Below, piece after piece: positions 53,929 through 63,837 of a stretch of 64,000 nt of DNA (within the stretch, counting starts at the first letter, position 1; the number at the start of each line of letters is the position of its first letter). The stretch lies in the NCBI RefSeq assembly GCF_900103545.1, contig NZ_FNHH01000006.1:62001-126000 (forward strand). The letters run 5' to 3'. The DNA comes from Daejeonella rubra (GTDB lineage Bacteria > Bacteroidota > Bacteroidia > Sphingobacteriales > Sphingobacteriaceae). Both the position numbers and the translations under genes were made by a program. The notes beneath the pieces were generated by a model. It was given only the letters and a program-made list of their open reading frames with translations, was not told the DNA's origin and ran no database searches.

Positions 53929-54369
53929 ATGGCACATAAAAAAGGAGCCGGTAGTTCCAGGAACGGTCGCGAATCACATAGCAAGCGTTTAGGTATTAAG
54001 ATCTTCGGTGGTCAGGCTGCAATTGCAGGAAACATTATCGTGCGTCAGCGCGGTACAAAACACCATCCTGATAAACATGTTGGAATTGGAAAAGACCATA
54101 CACTTTTTGCATTAATTGATGGCACCGTGTTTTTCAGAAAGAAATCTGATGATAAATCATATGTTTCTATCATTCCAAGAGAAGTTTCAGTAGTATTAGA
54201 AGATGCAGCTCCTGTAAAGGCTAAAAAAGTTGCAGCTCCCAAAGCAGTTGCAGTTGCAACTGAGGAAGCTGAAGTTGCTGCAAAGCCAGCTGCTAAGAAA
54301 GCCGCTGCAAAACCAGCTGCTAAGAAAGCTGCTGCTGATGAGAGTGCTGCTCCTTCAACAGAAGCATAA
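53929..54369 (+). CDS. rpmA: 50S ribosomal protein L27 with a long Lys/Ala tail
   Basis: A 146-residue protein. The first 88 residues are canonical L27 ([53 protein letters not shown]). From about residue 95 a 50-residue tail is made of alanine, lysine, proline and glutamate with two [12 protein letters not shown] repeats, similar to histone H1-type tails. L27 normally ends near residue 85-95. The tail is in frame and not separated by a stop. Its role is unknown. Confidence 0.93.
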   Translation: MAHKKGAGSSRNGRESHSKRLGIKIFGGQAAIAGNIIVRQRGTKHHPDKHVGIGKDHTLFALIDGTVFFRKKSDDKSYVSIIPREVSVVLEDAAPVKAKKVAAPKAVAVATEEAEVAAKPAAKKAAAKPAAKKAAADESAAPSTEA

Positions 54370-54400
54370 TCAGAATAGAATATTAAAATTTAAATAGGAG

Positions 54401-54427
54401 AGCCCTGATGAAAATCAGGGCTTTTTT
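54401..54427. terminator. Terminator between rpmA and the polyprenyl synthetase gene
   Basis: AGCCCTGAT/ATCAGGGCT around GAAA, a perfect 9-bp stem, is followed by six T residues on the plus strand. The minus-strand gene ends at 54426, so the element may serve both convergent genes. Confidence 0.88.
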
Positions 54428-55397
54428 AATGCTCTCTGATGAGCAATTGCTCTGCAAATCCTCTGAGAAGTTCTTTATTGGGACTGTCAACAGAAACCAG
54501 ATTCAGGGCTTTGAGAGCTTTATTGACATATTCTTCCATTTCTATTTCTGCTAGTTTTCTAACCTCCAGCAGGTTGTAGATAGATGTAATAGCCTCAACT
54601 TTAGCTAATGGATCATCGGATCTTTTCAGCCATTGATCAAGCTCAGATGCTGTATTTCCATTTGCAAGTTCCTTCGCCTTTATAAGCATGAAGGTTTTTT
54701 TATTCGAAAGTATATCTCCTCCAACTTGTTTTCCGAATTTTTCAGGATTTCCATATACATCCAGAATATCATCCTGCAATTGGAATGCAAGTCCCAGGTT
54801 TTCTCCGAACTCATATAATAATTTTGCCTGTTCCTGTGTTGCTCCTCCAATAAGAGCACCGATCTGCATACTTCCAGCAAGAAGCACTGCCGTTTTTTGT
54901 CGGATCATTTCAAGGTATTCTGTGAGGCTGACATCATCTCTATTCTCAAAATTCATGTCCGCCTGCTGTCCCTGGCATACGCCTGAAGCAGTATCGCTAA
55001 AAACAGCGAGCACTTCCCTTAAAATACCATCATCCACCTTGATCATGAGCTTATAAGCCTCCACGAACATCACATCTCCTGATAATATGGCGGCACTTTC
55101 ATTCCATTTGGCATGAACAGTGGGCTTGCCCCTTCGAAGCGGGGCTTTATCCATAATATCATCGTGCATAAGCGTGAAATTATGAAATAGCTCTATTCCA
55201 ATGGCAGCATCTAACGCCTTTAATATATTACCTCCGAATAACTCTGTAGATACCAAAACCAGTACAGGTCGCATGCGTTTGCCACCTAATTGCATCAGGT
55301 AAGTAATAGGTTCATAAAGTTCTGCAGGCTGCTCAGTGTATTTGGTATCGGTTATTGCCTTATTTACCAGGTTTTGAAGTTGTTCTATTGAATGCAT
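54426..55397 (-). CDS. Polyprenyl synthetase
   Basis: A 323-residue trans-prenyltransferase that joins isopentenyl-PP to allylic diphosphates. The first Asp-rich motif is in TLMHDDIMDKAPLRRGKPT and the second in LAFQLQDDILDVYGNP; KRMRPVLVL and GKQVGGDILSNKKTFM are further family motifs. The product could be geranylgeranyl-, farnesyl- or a longer chain for menaquinone; I do not assign ispA/B. Confidence 0.92.
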   Translation of the reverse strand: MHSIEQLQNLVNKAITDTKYTEQPAELYEPITYLMQLGGKRMRPVLVLVSTELFGGNILKALDAAIGIELFHNFTLMHDDIMDKAPLRRGKPTVHAKWNESAAILSGDVMFVEAYKLMIKVDDGILREVLAVFSDTASGVCQGQQADMNFENRDDVSLTEYLEMIRQKTAVLLAGSMQIGALIGGATQEQAKLLYEFGENLGLAFQLQDDILDVYGNPEKFGKQVGGDILSNKKTFMLIKAKELANGNTASELDQWLKRSDDPLAKVEAITSIYNLLEVRKLAEIEMEEYVNKALKALNLVSVDSPNKELLRGFAEQLLIREH

Positions 55398-55611
55398 TTA
55401 TTAAAGATAGACTTTGTGGCAAAATTAGCAAAAATACCTAATTCGAGTCTCCTTTATACAATCAGGGAAAAACAAAATGAGAAATACTTACAGATAGCTT
55501 AATTCCGATTGTCTATTAGAATTAATACTAATAAAACAATAGCTAAAAAAAGGAAATTGTTTAGCAATAACATTGATCCGGTCGATTTTTTTAATTTCAT
55601 TTAAAATAAAA

Positions 55612-55637
55612 AACCGGTTCTCATAAAAGAACCGGTT
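55612..55637 (-). terminator. Rho-independent terminator after rnr
   Basis: AACCGGTTCT and AGAACCGGTT form a perfect 10-bp stem with a six-base loop; on the minus strand it runs into a T-rich tract (GGTTTTTTATTTT). It lies 40 nt after the rnr stop. Confidence 0.9.
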
Positions 55638-55678
55638 CGCATTAATTGTGTTATGATAATAAATAAGTTTATAAGATT

Positions 55679-57811
55679 TTAATCACGCATCAATGTGAAA
55701 TCTATCTGACGCTTAGCCAGATCAACTTTTTTTACCAGAATCCTTACTTCATCACCAAGCTGGTACTTCTTTTTTCGTCTTTGTCCGATGATGCAATAAT
55801 TCTTTTCATCAAGCACATAAAAATCATCATTAAGATCTCTAAGACGGATCATTCCTTCACATTTATTTTCGATAATTTCAACATACATTCCCCATTCCGT
55901 CAGACCTGAAATTATACCATTATATTCCATGCCGATATTATTTTGCAGGAATTCAGCTTGTTTATATTTTACAGAAGCACGTTCAGCATCAGCAGCTTTC
56001 TTTTCCATTTGGGAAGAATGCATGGAGAACTTCTCATATTCGTCTTCACTAACTGATTTACCTCCTGCAAGGTAAAGTTCTAACAGTCGGTGGACCATCA
56101 CATCAGGATAACGGCGGATAGGAGAGGTGAAGTGCGTATAGTAATCAAATGCCAATCCGTAATGGCTATGTTTCTTTGTGGTATAAACTGCCTTTGCCAT
56201 TGATCTGATGGCAAGCTGAGTTAATACATTCTGCTCTTTCTTACCTTCAACATCAGCCATTAAAAAATTCAGTGATTTCGCTGTTTCTCGTCCCGAGCTA
56301 ATATCGATCTTATAACCAAATTTTAGAGCGAACTGTGAGAAGCTTAAGAGTGCATCTTCTTTAGGAGAATCGTGGGAGCGGTACACAAAGGTTAATTTTT
56401 GCTTTCCCTTACCTTTTTTAGCTATAAATTCTGCTACTTTCTTGTTTGCCAGTAACATATAATCTTCAATAAGCTTATGGGCGTCTTTACGTTCCTTGGC
56501 ATATACACCCAAAGGTTTTCCCTGCTCATCCAGATGGAATTTAATTTCTACGCTTTCAAAACTTATTGCACCGTGTTTAAATTTACGCTCTCTTAGAATA
56601 TAGGCCAGTTCGTTTAATTTCAATAGTTCTTCACTGTGTTTGCCGCTTTTATTTTCAAGGATCTCCTGAGCATCTTCATAGCTGAACCGTGTATCTGAAT
56701 GAATAATGGTCTTTCCAAACCATTGTTCAACTACATTGGCTTCTGAATCAAGCTCAAAGACTGCGGAGAAGCAAAGTTTATCCTCATTGGGTCTTAATGA
56801 GCACAATCCGTTTGAAAGTCGCTCAGGCAGCATAGGAATTACTCTGTCGACAAGATAAACAGAGGTTCCGCGCTCAAAAGCTTCTTTATCAAGGGCAGTA
56901 CCTTGTTTTACATAATGTGATACATCGGCTATATGAACACCAACTTCTACATTCCCGTTATCCAACTTTTTGAAGGAGATTGCATCATCAAAGTCTTTTG
57001 CATCTGCAGGATCGATGGTAAAGGTCAGGACCTCACGAAAATCCCTCCTTATTGCAATTTCTTCGGCAAGTATAATTTCTTCTATGGCTTCTGCCTGTTT
57101 TTCAACCTCATCCGGAAATGCAAGCGGGAAGCCGTAATCAGCCAGGATGGCATTCATTTCAGCATTATTCTCCCCTTGTTTTCCTAAAACATGCGTGATC
57201 TCACCAATTGGATTTTTTGCTTCTTCAGGCCAATCAACGATCCTTGCAATTGCTTTGTCTTTATCTTTTGCTCCTTTGAGGCTATCGATAGGAATGAAGA
57301 TATCATGGAGCATTTTGCGGTCGTCAGGAATAAAAAAGGCAAAGCGATCTGATAGATTCACAATTCCTGTAAAATCCATTTTTGCCCTTTGTACGATCTC
57401 CACTACTTCACCATCCTTTTTGCGACCTTTGTTTTTTGCATATACATAAACCTTTACTATATCTCCATGCAGGGCATTGCGCAGTTTACGTGGTGCTACA
57501 TATATATCTTCTTCAAACTCGTCTTCACTAACAATATAGGCTGAACCATCGGAGGTCATATCAACCTTGCCGGTTACAAAAGTTTTTAATTGTTTGAGTA
57601 TGAATTTTCCTTTTTCAGGTTCGTTCAGAATTCCTTTTTTGGTTTCTTCTTTTAAGATATCCAGAATCAAACCCCTTGATTCATCATCATGAAGGTTAAG
57701 CTTGGAAGCAACTTGTTTATAATTGAGGGGCTTATTACCTGATTTTTCAAACACATCTGTGATGAGTTTAGTAAGTACCAGGTTAAAGCTATTTGATTTC
57801 TTTTTTGACAT
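55679..57811 (-). CDS. rnr: Ribonuclease R
   Basis: A 710-residue 3'-5' exoribonuclease. An N-terminal winged-helix part is followed by two cold-shock domains, the RNB catalytic domain with TIDPADAKDFDDAIS (near 265-280) and FTSPIRRYPDVMVHRLL, and a C-terminal S1 domain (GIISGLTEWGMYVEI). It degrades structured RNA and takes part in RNA quality control. No long basic tail is seen. A terminator follows. Confidence 0.95.
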   Translation of the reverse strand: MSKKKSNSFNLVLTKLITDVFEKSGNKPLNYKQVASKLNLHDDESRGLILDILKEETKKGILNEPEKGKFILKQLKTFVTGKVDMTSDGSAYIVSEDEFEEDIYVAPRKLRNALHGDIVKVYVYAKNKGRKKDGEVVEIVQRAKMDFTGIVNLSDRFAFFIPDDRKMLHDIFIPIDSLKGAKDKDKAIARIVDWPEEAKNPIGEITHVLGKQGENNAEMNAILADYGFPLAFPDEVEKQAEAIEEIILAEEIAIRRDFREVLTFTIDPADAKDFDDAISFKKLDNGNVEVGVHIADVSHYVKQGTALDKEAFERGTSVYLVDRVIPMLPERLSNGLCSLRPNEDKLCFSAVFELDSEANVVEQWFGKTIIHSDTRFSYEDAQEILENKSGKHSEELLKLNELAYILRERKFKHGAISFESVEIKFHLDEQGKPLGVYAKERKDAHKLIEDYMLLANKKVAEFIAKKGKGKQKLTFVYRSHDSPKEDALLSFSQFALKFGYKIDISSGRETAKSLNFLMADVEGKKEQNVLTQLAIRSMAKAVYTTKKHSHYGLAFDYYTHFTSPIRRYPDVMVHRLLELYLAGGKSVSEDEYEKFSMHSSQMEKKAADAERASVKYKQAEFLQNNIGMEYNGIISGLTEWGMYVEIIENKCEGMIRLRDLNDDFYVLDEKNYCIIGQRRKKKYQLGDEVRILVKKVDLAKRQIDFTLMRD

Positions 57812-57906
57812 TTTTCACTAATTTTTTCTAAGATAAGGCTTCGCCGACTAATAAAAGCCTGCCTAACAAATTGATAACATAACAATGACTGCTTTGTTTA
57901 CCGAGA

Positions 57907-58623
57907 TCATTGTTTAACTATCGTAATATGTTCATCAGAAAGCATTGGGAGGGATTTGAAACGCAGTAAAATACGGGCTGTTGTGATGACATCTTTTTCA
58001 CAATAGGTTCGAATCCTTTCCAGATCATTCTCTTTCCAGTAAACCTCATTGACCATGCTTCCGTCTATGTCATCCTTCGGACTTGGGATATTGAATACTG
58101 CAGCCAAAAGTTTAAGAGATGTATAGTTTTTAAAATCTCCGAATTTCCATAGGTCCATGGTGTCGAGGTGCATGATCTCCCAAGGTTTTTTGCCGTACAG
58201 GTTTAATTGAGAGGGTATGGGTAAACCATTGATCAGCATCCTGCGGCATAAATAGGGAAAATCAAATTCCTTTCCATTATGAGCACAAAGAATAAGGGTA
58301 TCTGCCTGAGTATTCAGCAGCGCTATAAATGATTGTAATACCTCTTTTTCTTCATCGCCATAGAAAGATTTAACGCGCAGGGAAAGGTCTTTTGTTTTAG
58401 TTGAGAAGATCCCCACAGAAATGCATATGATCTTTCCGAATTCTGCTAATATTCCTCCACGGGCGTAAAATTCGGCAGGGGTTTCACCATCCTTACGCTG
58501 GAACTTTGTTTTTTGCTCCCATAATTGCTGGAAATCTGCCGGCAATTCATCAAATGATGGATATTGTGGAACAGTTTCTATGTCTAGAACCAACACCTGC
58601 TGAAGATCAATATTTTCTAACAT
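57907..58623 (-). CDS. Predicted 3'-5' exonuclease, PolB-like (DEDD fold)
   Basis: A 238-residue protein of the 'predicted 3'-5' exonuclease related to the exonuclease domain of PolB' family. VLVLDIETVP (Asp14, Glu16) is motif I, LILCAHNGKEFDFPYLCR supplies motif II and RIRTYCEKDVITTARILL motif III. The usual substrate is DNA or RNA; the cellular role is unproven. It ends 96 nt before rnr. Confidence 0.86.
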   Translation of the reverse strand: MLENIDLQQVLVLDIETVPQYPSFDELPADFQQLWEQKTKFQRKDGETPAEFYARGGILAEFGKIICISVGIFSTKTKDLSLRVKSFYGDEEKEVLQSFIALLNTQADTLILCAHNGKEFDFPYLCRRMLINGLPIPSQLNLYGKKPWEIMHLDTMDLWKFGDFKNYTSLKLLAAVFNIPSPKDDIDGSMVNEVYWKENDLERIRTYCEKDVITTARILLRFKSLPMLSDEHITIVKQ

Positions 58624-58693
58624 AGAGATAATGGATTCATAAATGTCAAGCTACACTATTCATCTGTTATTTAATATTTTATTGAGTAAACGG

Positions 58694-59341
58694 TCAGCTT
58701 AGCTCATCCATTAATTTATAAAACGCATCTTTCAGTTCAGAAAGTTCTTTTTCCAGGATTTCAACCCTGTTTTCAAGCTGTTCAATAGAACCACTTTCAC
58801 CAGATCTTCCACTTTCCGGTAAACTATCCGGTACATCACCCAAAAGGTGTACATAGCGCACTTCTTTCTGTCCGGGGCGACGTCCAAGTGCCTTCACGAA
58901 TGCAGGTTCAGCTACTGAAAGCTTCTCAAGTGTGGTTTGAACATCTTCAATTGTATCAAATTCATATAACCTTCCTGAATTTGTGTTCAATTCACCTGGT
59001 GTTTGAGCCCCTCTGATCAATAATATACAAATAATAGATAGTTCAGAAGGTAAAAGTGGAAAGACTATTCCCAGGTTATGTTTGAATTTCACTACCCTTC
59101 CTGAACCGCCGGTAACTGTAGAGACCAATCCCTTTTTCTTTAATGAATTTAATGTGTTAACAATTAATTCTTCTGAGTACTGGACGATCGGGAACCTGGA
59201 AGTTTTTTGATTGCAGGCTGACTGAAGTCCGTTTAACGACATAGGATAGTAATCTGGCGTAGTTCTGCTTTTTTCGATCAGAGATCCTAGCACGCGCTGC
59301 TCTTCGGCACTTAGAACAGGTAAGGTTTGAGTTGATTCCAT
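58694..59341 (-). CDS. DUF480/YceH family protein
   Basis: A 215-residue protein of the YceH/UPF0502 family, two winged-helix domains in tandem. LSAEEQRVLGSLIEKSRTTP, YYPMSLNGLQSACNQKTSR, CILLIRGAQTPGELNTNSGR and ALGRRPGQKEVRYVHLLGD are family marks. The C-terminus is a coiled coil (ENRVEILEKELSELKDAFYK). It may bind DNA, but function is unknown. The ATG at 59341 was preferred to a TTG at 59347. Confidence 0.88.
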   Translation of the reverse strand: MESTQTLPVLSAEEQRVLGSLIEKSRTTPDYYPMSLNGLQSACNQKTSRFPIVQYSEELIVNTLNSLKKKGLVSTVTGGSGRVVKFKHNLGIVFPLLPSELSIICILLIRGAQTPGELNTNSGRLYEFDTIEDVQTTLEKLSVAEPAFVKALGRRPGQKEVRYVHLLGDVPDSLPESGRSGESGSIEQLENRVEILEKELSELKDAFYKLMDELS

Positions 59342-59494
59342 AGTCAAAGATAGAAATCTGAAAAGCGGAGTAAAGAATTGGAAGGTTAATTAATTCTGGA
59401 TTCTACAGAATGTTAGGGAGGAAAAATCGAAATTAAGCTAATTATGATTTAAATGCTTCAATCAGGCAATGGAAGCGCTTTTTTTAATATCAGC

Positions 59495-59899
59495 TTATCC
59501 AATCATAACACCCGGCTTATTCAACAGGGGAACACGTGTCATGTTAGTATCAACGATACTTTCAGGAACGAATATGAATTTTTTATCAAAGATCTGTCCT
59601 TTGATGTAATAACTCAACCAATATTCATTGGTTAATCCAAACACCTGTTCATCAATAAGTTCAACCTGTGCAAACGATTTGGCCGGAACATTGCCAATTG
59701 AATGGCGCAGAATGGATGTTTTTATTTTCTCGCCGTCTTTTTCTCCATATCCTTTAGAACTTATCAGGACAGTTTCAAGGGCTTCGTCCCTCATGTTGAT
59801 GACATATACCTTCCAAAGCTTTGCTTCCGGTGTAGCAGATTCCATAACGATGGCTATCGCTACATTTTCGACAATATTTTCCGGAAGATCTTTTTTCAT
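59495..59899 (-). CDS. Conserved Bacteroidota protein
   Basis: A 134-residue protein with recognisable family motifs as I recall them: WKVYVINMRDEALETVLISS, KGYGEKDGEKIKTSILRHSI, AQVELIDEQVFGLTNEYWLS and RVPLLNKPGVMIG. Homologues have sometimes been mis-named as a phenylalanyl-tRNA synthetase subunit, for which there is no support. No signal peptide is seen. It follows topA by 76 nt on the same strand. Confidence 0.78.
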   Translation of the reverse strand: MKKDLPENIVENVAIAIVMESATPEAKLWKVYVINMRDEALETVLISSKGYGEKDGEKIKTSILRHSIGNVPAKSFAQVELIDEQVFGLTNEYWLSYYIKGQIFDKKFIFVPESIVDTNMTRVPLLNKPGVMIG

Positions 59900-59974
59900 C
59901 AGAATGTAATAGTTTTTAAAGAATCACGCAGGTTTCATTAATTGCGAGTAAGCAGGAAAAATAGCGTGATCATC

Positions 59975-62560
59975 TTACTTTTTTACAAGACGTTTAGCCG
60001 GGCTTTTCTTTGCAGGAGCTTTTTTAGCTGTCTTTTTAGGTTTTGCAGTAAAAGCATCCGGAACCTGCTCTGTAATTAGTTTTTTGACTGTTTCAAGAGA
60101 AAGTAAGGCAAGTTCTTCAGCTGTATATTTATCATTCGTTGCCGGATTTTTCCCGAGTTTTAGCATTTCTTTTTGAAAACGAATAAAAGGCCCCCATCTG
60201 CCGTTTTCAATAGCAATTTTTTCAGCTGGCCATTCCTGGATAAAACGATTTGCTTCTTTCTCAATTTTCTTGCTGATCAGCTCATCTATTTCGGCCTGGC
60301 CAAGCTGGTCAAAATTATAACGTACCGGTACGTTAATGTAGAGGTTATTCCATTTGATGAATGGTCCGAAACGCCCTTTTCCTTTTGTTACAGGCAATTC
60401 CTGGAAATGTGCAATAGGTGCATCTGCAATGTTTTTCTCGTTAATGAGTTCTATTGCGCGTTCTAAATTGACTGATAATGGATCTTCACCTTTTGGTAAG
60501 GAAATGAAACTATCACCCCACTTAATATACGGACCAAAGCGGCCAACACCAACACTCAGTTCTTTTCCCTCATAGTCTTCCAACTGAAATGGAAGTTTAA
60601 AAAGTTCCAGCGCTTCTTCTAAAGAAATAGTTTCGATCATTTGTCCTGATCGCAGACTTGCATAGCGTGGTTTTTCGTCTTCCTCATTCTCTGAGGTTTC
60701 ACCAATTTGAACAAAAGGACCATAGCGTCCGATTCGTACAGATATTTTTTTACCTGTTTCGGGATCATTACCTAATTCACGTTCACCACTTGCACGGTTA
60801 GCATTTTGCAAGGTAGTTTCAACTTCCATGTGGAAAGGGTTGTAAAATGTCCGGAGCATCTCCGTCCAGTTTTTCAAACCCTGTGCTATCTCATCAAATT
60901 CTTTTTCAACTTTTGCAGTGAAGTTAAAATCTACGATCCCTTTAAAATGCTCAACCAGGAAATCATTTACTACAGCACCAATATCAGTTGGAAATAGCTT
61001 GTTTTTTTCTGCTCCCGTATTTTCTGTCCTGGTTGCTGCACTGATCTGACCTTCCTTCAGACTGATCACCTGAAATTGACGTTGTTTTCCTTCACGCTCT
61101 TCTTTAACTACATATCCACGATTCTGAATAGTTGAAATAGTTGGAGCATAAGTAGAAGGACGGCCAATTCCAAGCTCTTCAAGCTTCTTAACCAGACTTG
61201 CCTCTGTATAACGTGCCGGTGGTCGTGAATAGCGCTCTGTGGCGTTCATTTCACGCAAATTAAGTGTCTGGCCTTTGGTTAGTGGAGGAAGGATGGAGTT
61301 ATCATTATCTTCATCCAGATTGATCTCTGCATCTTCATCGTCAGTTGACTCCATATAAACCTTCAGGAAACCATCGAACTTCATTACTTCACCATTGGCA
61401 ACAAACTCCTCACTGCGTGTGGAAATGCTGATTTTAGCGGTGGTCTTTTCGAAATTGGCCTCTGCCATTTGTGAAGCGATAGAACGCTTCCAGATCAGAT
61501 CATATAATCTTTGTTCCGAAGAGTCGCCGCTGATGGTATGCTGTTCAAAATAGGTAGGGCGGATTGCTTCGTGAGCTTCCTGTGCACCGGCCGATTTAGT
61601 TTTATATTTCCTTAACTGATGATATTTTTCACCGTACGCTGATTTTATCTCTGCTGCAGCGGCATTTAAAGCGGTATCCGATAAATTTACAGAATCGGTA
61701 CGCATATAGGTGATCTTTCCGCTCTCGTACAGTTTCTGAGCTACAGACATTGTTCTTGCAACTGAAAAGCCTAATTTTCTGCTCGCTTCCTGTTGTAAGG
61801 TTGAGGTGGTAAAGGGTGCCGCCGGACTTCTTTTTGTTGGTCTGGTTTCAAGGCTTCTTACTGTATAGACTGCATGAATGCAATCTTTAAGGAAGCTTTC
61901 AGCTTCAGGAGCCTTTTCAAAACGTTCAGGTAGTTCGGCCCGGAATATTTCCTTTTGGCTATCGGTATAGAATATTGCTACGACCTTGAATGCGGCTGTC
62001 GCGGTAAATTTGTTCACTTCACGCTCTCTGTCAACGATCAAACGAACCGCAACAGATTGAACGCGTCCGGCAGAGAGGGAAGGCTTTACTTTTTTCCAAA
62101 GTACCGGTGATAATTCAAATCCAACCAGACGATCTAAAACCCGTCTGGCTTGTTGAGCATAAACTAAATTATAATCTATTTTTCTGGGCGACTCAATGGC
62201 TTTTAGTATGGCAGTTTTGGTGATCTCATGGAAAACAATACGCTTGGTTTTATCTTCTTTCAAGCCCAATGTTTCAAACAGGTGCCATGAAATTGCTTCT
62301 CCTTCACGGTCCTCATCCGATGCAAGCCATACCATTTCTGCATCCTTGGCTAATCTTTTTAATTCATTAACAACTGCTCTTTTATCTGATGGAACCTCAT
62401 AACGCTGTTCGAAATTATGGTTTACATCAATGGCATCATCGGTCTTGATCAGGTCACGAATATGACCATAGCTTGATTTTACAAGAAAATCTTTTCCCAG
62501 GTACCCTTCGATTGTTTTGGCCTTAGCCGGTGACTCAACAATAAGTAGATTTTTAGCCAT
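59975..62560 (-). CDS. topA: DNA topoisomerase I
   Basis: An 861-residue type IA topoisomerase that relaxes negative supercoils. The TOPRIM domain spans about 1-120 (LLIVESPAKAKTIEGYLGKD, LASDEDREGEAISWHL), and the active-site tyrosine is in GKITYMRTDSVNLSD near residue 285. The C-terminus carries four GR(F/Y/W)GP repeats (GRYGPFV, GRFGPYI, GRFGPFI, GRWGPFI) and ends in a Lys/Ala tail (KKTAKKAPAKKSPAKRLVKK). No four-cysteine zinc fingers are seen, as in Bacteroidota-type TopA. Confidence 0.96.
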   Translation of the reverse strand: MAKNLLIVESPAKAKTIEGYLGKDFLVKSSYGHIRDLIKTDDAIDVNHNFEQRYEVPSDKRAVVNELKRLAKDAEMVWLASDEDREGEAISWHLFETLGLKEDKTKRIVFHEITKTAILKAIESPRKIDYNLVYAQQARRVLDRLVGFELSPVLWKKVKPSLSAGRVQSVAVRLIVDREREVNKFTATAAFKVVAIFYTDSQKEIFRAELPERFEKAPEAESFLKDCIHAVYTVRSLETRPTKRSPAAPFTTSTLQQEASRKLGFSVARTMSVAQKLYESGKITYMRTDSVNLSDTALNAAAAEIKSAYGEKYHQLRKYKTKSAGAQEAHEAIRPTYFEQHTISGDSSEQRLYDLIWKRSIASQMAEANFEKTTAKISISTRSEEFVANGEVMKFDGFLKVYMESTDDEDAEINLDEDNDNSILPPLTKGQTLNLREMNATERYSRPPARYTEASLVKKLEELGIGRPSTYAPTISTIQNRGYVVKEEREGKQRQFQVISLKEGQISAATRTENTGAEKNKLFPTDIGAVVNDFLVEHFKGIVDFNFTAKVEKEFDEIAQGLKNWTEMLRTFYNPFHMEVETTLQNANRASGERELGNDPETGKKISVRIGRYGPFVQIGETSENEEDEKPRYASLRSGQMIETISLEEALELFKLPFQLEDYEGKELSVGVGRFGPYIKWGDSFISLPKGEDPLSVNLERAIELINEKNIADAPIAHFQELPVTKGKGRFGPFIKWNNLYINVPVRYNFDQLGQAEIDELISKKIEKEANRFIQEWPAEKIAIENGRWGPFIRFQKEMLKLGKNPATNDKYTAEELALLSLETVKKLITEQVPDAFTAKPKKTAKKAPAKKSPAKRLVKK

Positions 62561-62702
62561 TCAGTTCAATGATATAATGCAAATAAAGGTAATATTAAAG
62601 GGAATGGCAAATCAGTCATTTGCAGAATCGCAGAATACGTGCTGAAATCGGCCAGAATTCGAGAAAAAAATAGAATTCTAAAAATCTTTTTTTAGGAGAA
62701 GT

Positions 62703-63791
62703 TTAAACCAGAAAACCTCCTCCAAGGAGATCATTGCCTTCATAAAATACAGCCGACTGACCCGGAGCAATTCCAGAAACCGAATGGTGGAAATTTATTT
62801 TGATCCTATCTCCATCCTGTACAAGTGTACTCATTGCACCTGAATCTTTATACCTGATCTTGGTTACCGCATCAAGGGGTTCAGAAATGCTTTCATATTT
62901 TACCAGATTTATATTTCTTACGACTGCTTCTGATTTCTCAAGCTCTTCAATGGTTCCCAGCATAACCGTATTACTTTCAGGAAGAATTCTGGTAACGAAC
63001 ATCGGATGACCAAAAGCAACGCCTAATCCTTTACGCTGTCCGATAGTATAATAAGGATATCCCAGATGTTTCCCGGCAATGGTGCCGTCGCTGAGCATAA
63101 AGTTGCCGGGGCCAATGCGTTCGTCAAGATCGTCTACTTTATTCCTTAGGAAGGATCTGTAATCATTATCCGGAACAAAACAGATCTCATAACTTTCAGA
63201 TTTGTTCGCCAGTTCTAACTGTCCCATATCTTTTGCCATTTGTCTGATCTCAGATTTGGCAAAACTTCCCAGCGGAAAGCGGGTGCGAGCCAGATTTTCC
63301 TGAGAAACACCCCAAAGCACATAGGATTGGTCTTTATGTTCATCCTTACCTTTAGAGATCACATAACGGCCACTATCCTGAACACGAATATTGGCATAAT
63401 GTCCGGTAGCTATAAACTCACAATCGAGTTTGTCGGCACGCTTGAGCAGTGCTTCCCACTTAATATGCGTATTACATAGAACACATGGATTAGGGGTTCT
63501 GCCTGATAGATATTCATCAACAAAATTGTCGATCACGAAATCGCCGAATTCACTTCTGATATCCAATATATAATGCGGAAATCCATAAGCAACAGCAAGG
63601 GCGCGTGCATCATTGATGCTGTCCAGACTGCAGCATCCGGTTTCTTTGGATGAACCACCAGAAGAGGCGTAGTCCCAGGTTTTCATGGTCAGGCCGATTA
63701 CCTCATAGCCCTGCTCGTGAAGCATTACTGCTGCTACCGAACTATCCACTCCGCCACTCATGGCAACCAATACTCTACCTCTTTTACTCAT
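62703..63791 (-). CDS. mnmA: tRNA-uridine 2-sulfurtransferase MnmA
   Basis: A 362-residue enzyme that makes 2-thiouridine at position 34 of Glu, Gln and Lys tRNAs. The ATP-binding AMSGGVDSS (residues 10-18), the catalytic cysteines in NPCVLCN (Cys106) and SYEICFVPD (Cys204), and the YYTIGQRKGLGV tRNA-binding loop are all present. With tgt this is the second anticodon-wobble enzyme in the window. The AT-rich end beyond 63840 shows no gene. Confidence 0.96.
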   Translation of the reverse strand: MSKRGRVLVAMSGGVDSSVAAVMLHEQGYEVIGLTMKTWDYASSGGSSKETGCCSLDSINDARALAVAYGFPHYILDIRSEFGDFVIDNFVDEYLSGRTPNPCVLCNTHIKWEALLKRADKLDCEFIATGHYANIRVQDSGRYVISKGKDEHKDQSYVLWGVSQENLARTRFPLGSFAKSEIRQMAKDMGQLELANKSESYEICFVPDNDYRSFLRNKVDDLDERIGPGNFMLSDGTIAGKHLGYPYYTIGQRKGLGVAFGHPMFVTRILPESNTVMLGTIEELEKSEAVVRNINLVKYESISEPLDAVTKIRYKDSGAMSTLVQDGDRIKINFHHSVSGIAPGQSAVFYEGNDLLGGGFLV

Positions 63792-63829
63792 TGAAATATT
63801 ATCAGGCTAACAGCCATTTGAATCAGCTG

Positions 63830-63837
63830 CAAAGATA
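63830..63837 (-). promoter_or_regulatory. Probable -7 element of the mnmA promoter
   Basis: On the minus strand TATCTTTG matches TAnnTTTG and lies about 39 nt before the mnmA ATG. No good TTTG box is present at the usual distance. Confidence 0.45.

Noticed and set aside
62656..62681. AGAATTC/GAATTCT inverted repeat after mnmA as a terminator
   Set aside because: The stem is short and AT-rich with a large A-rich loop; not enough to call.
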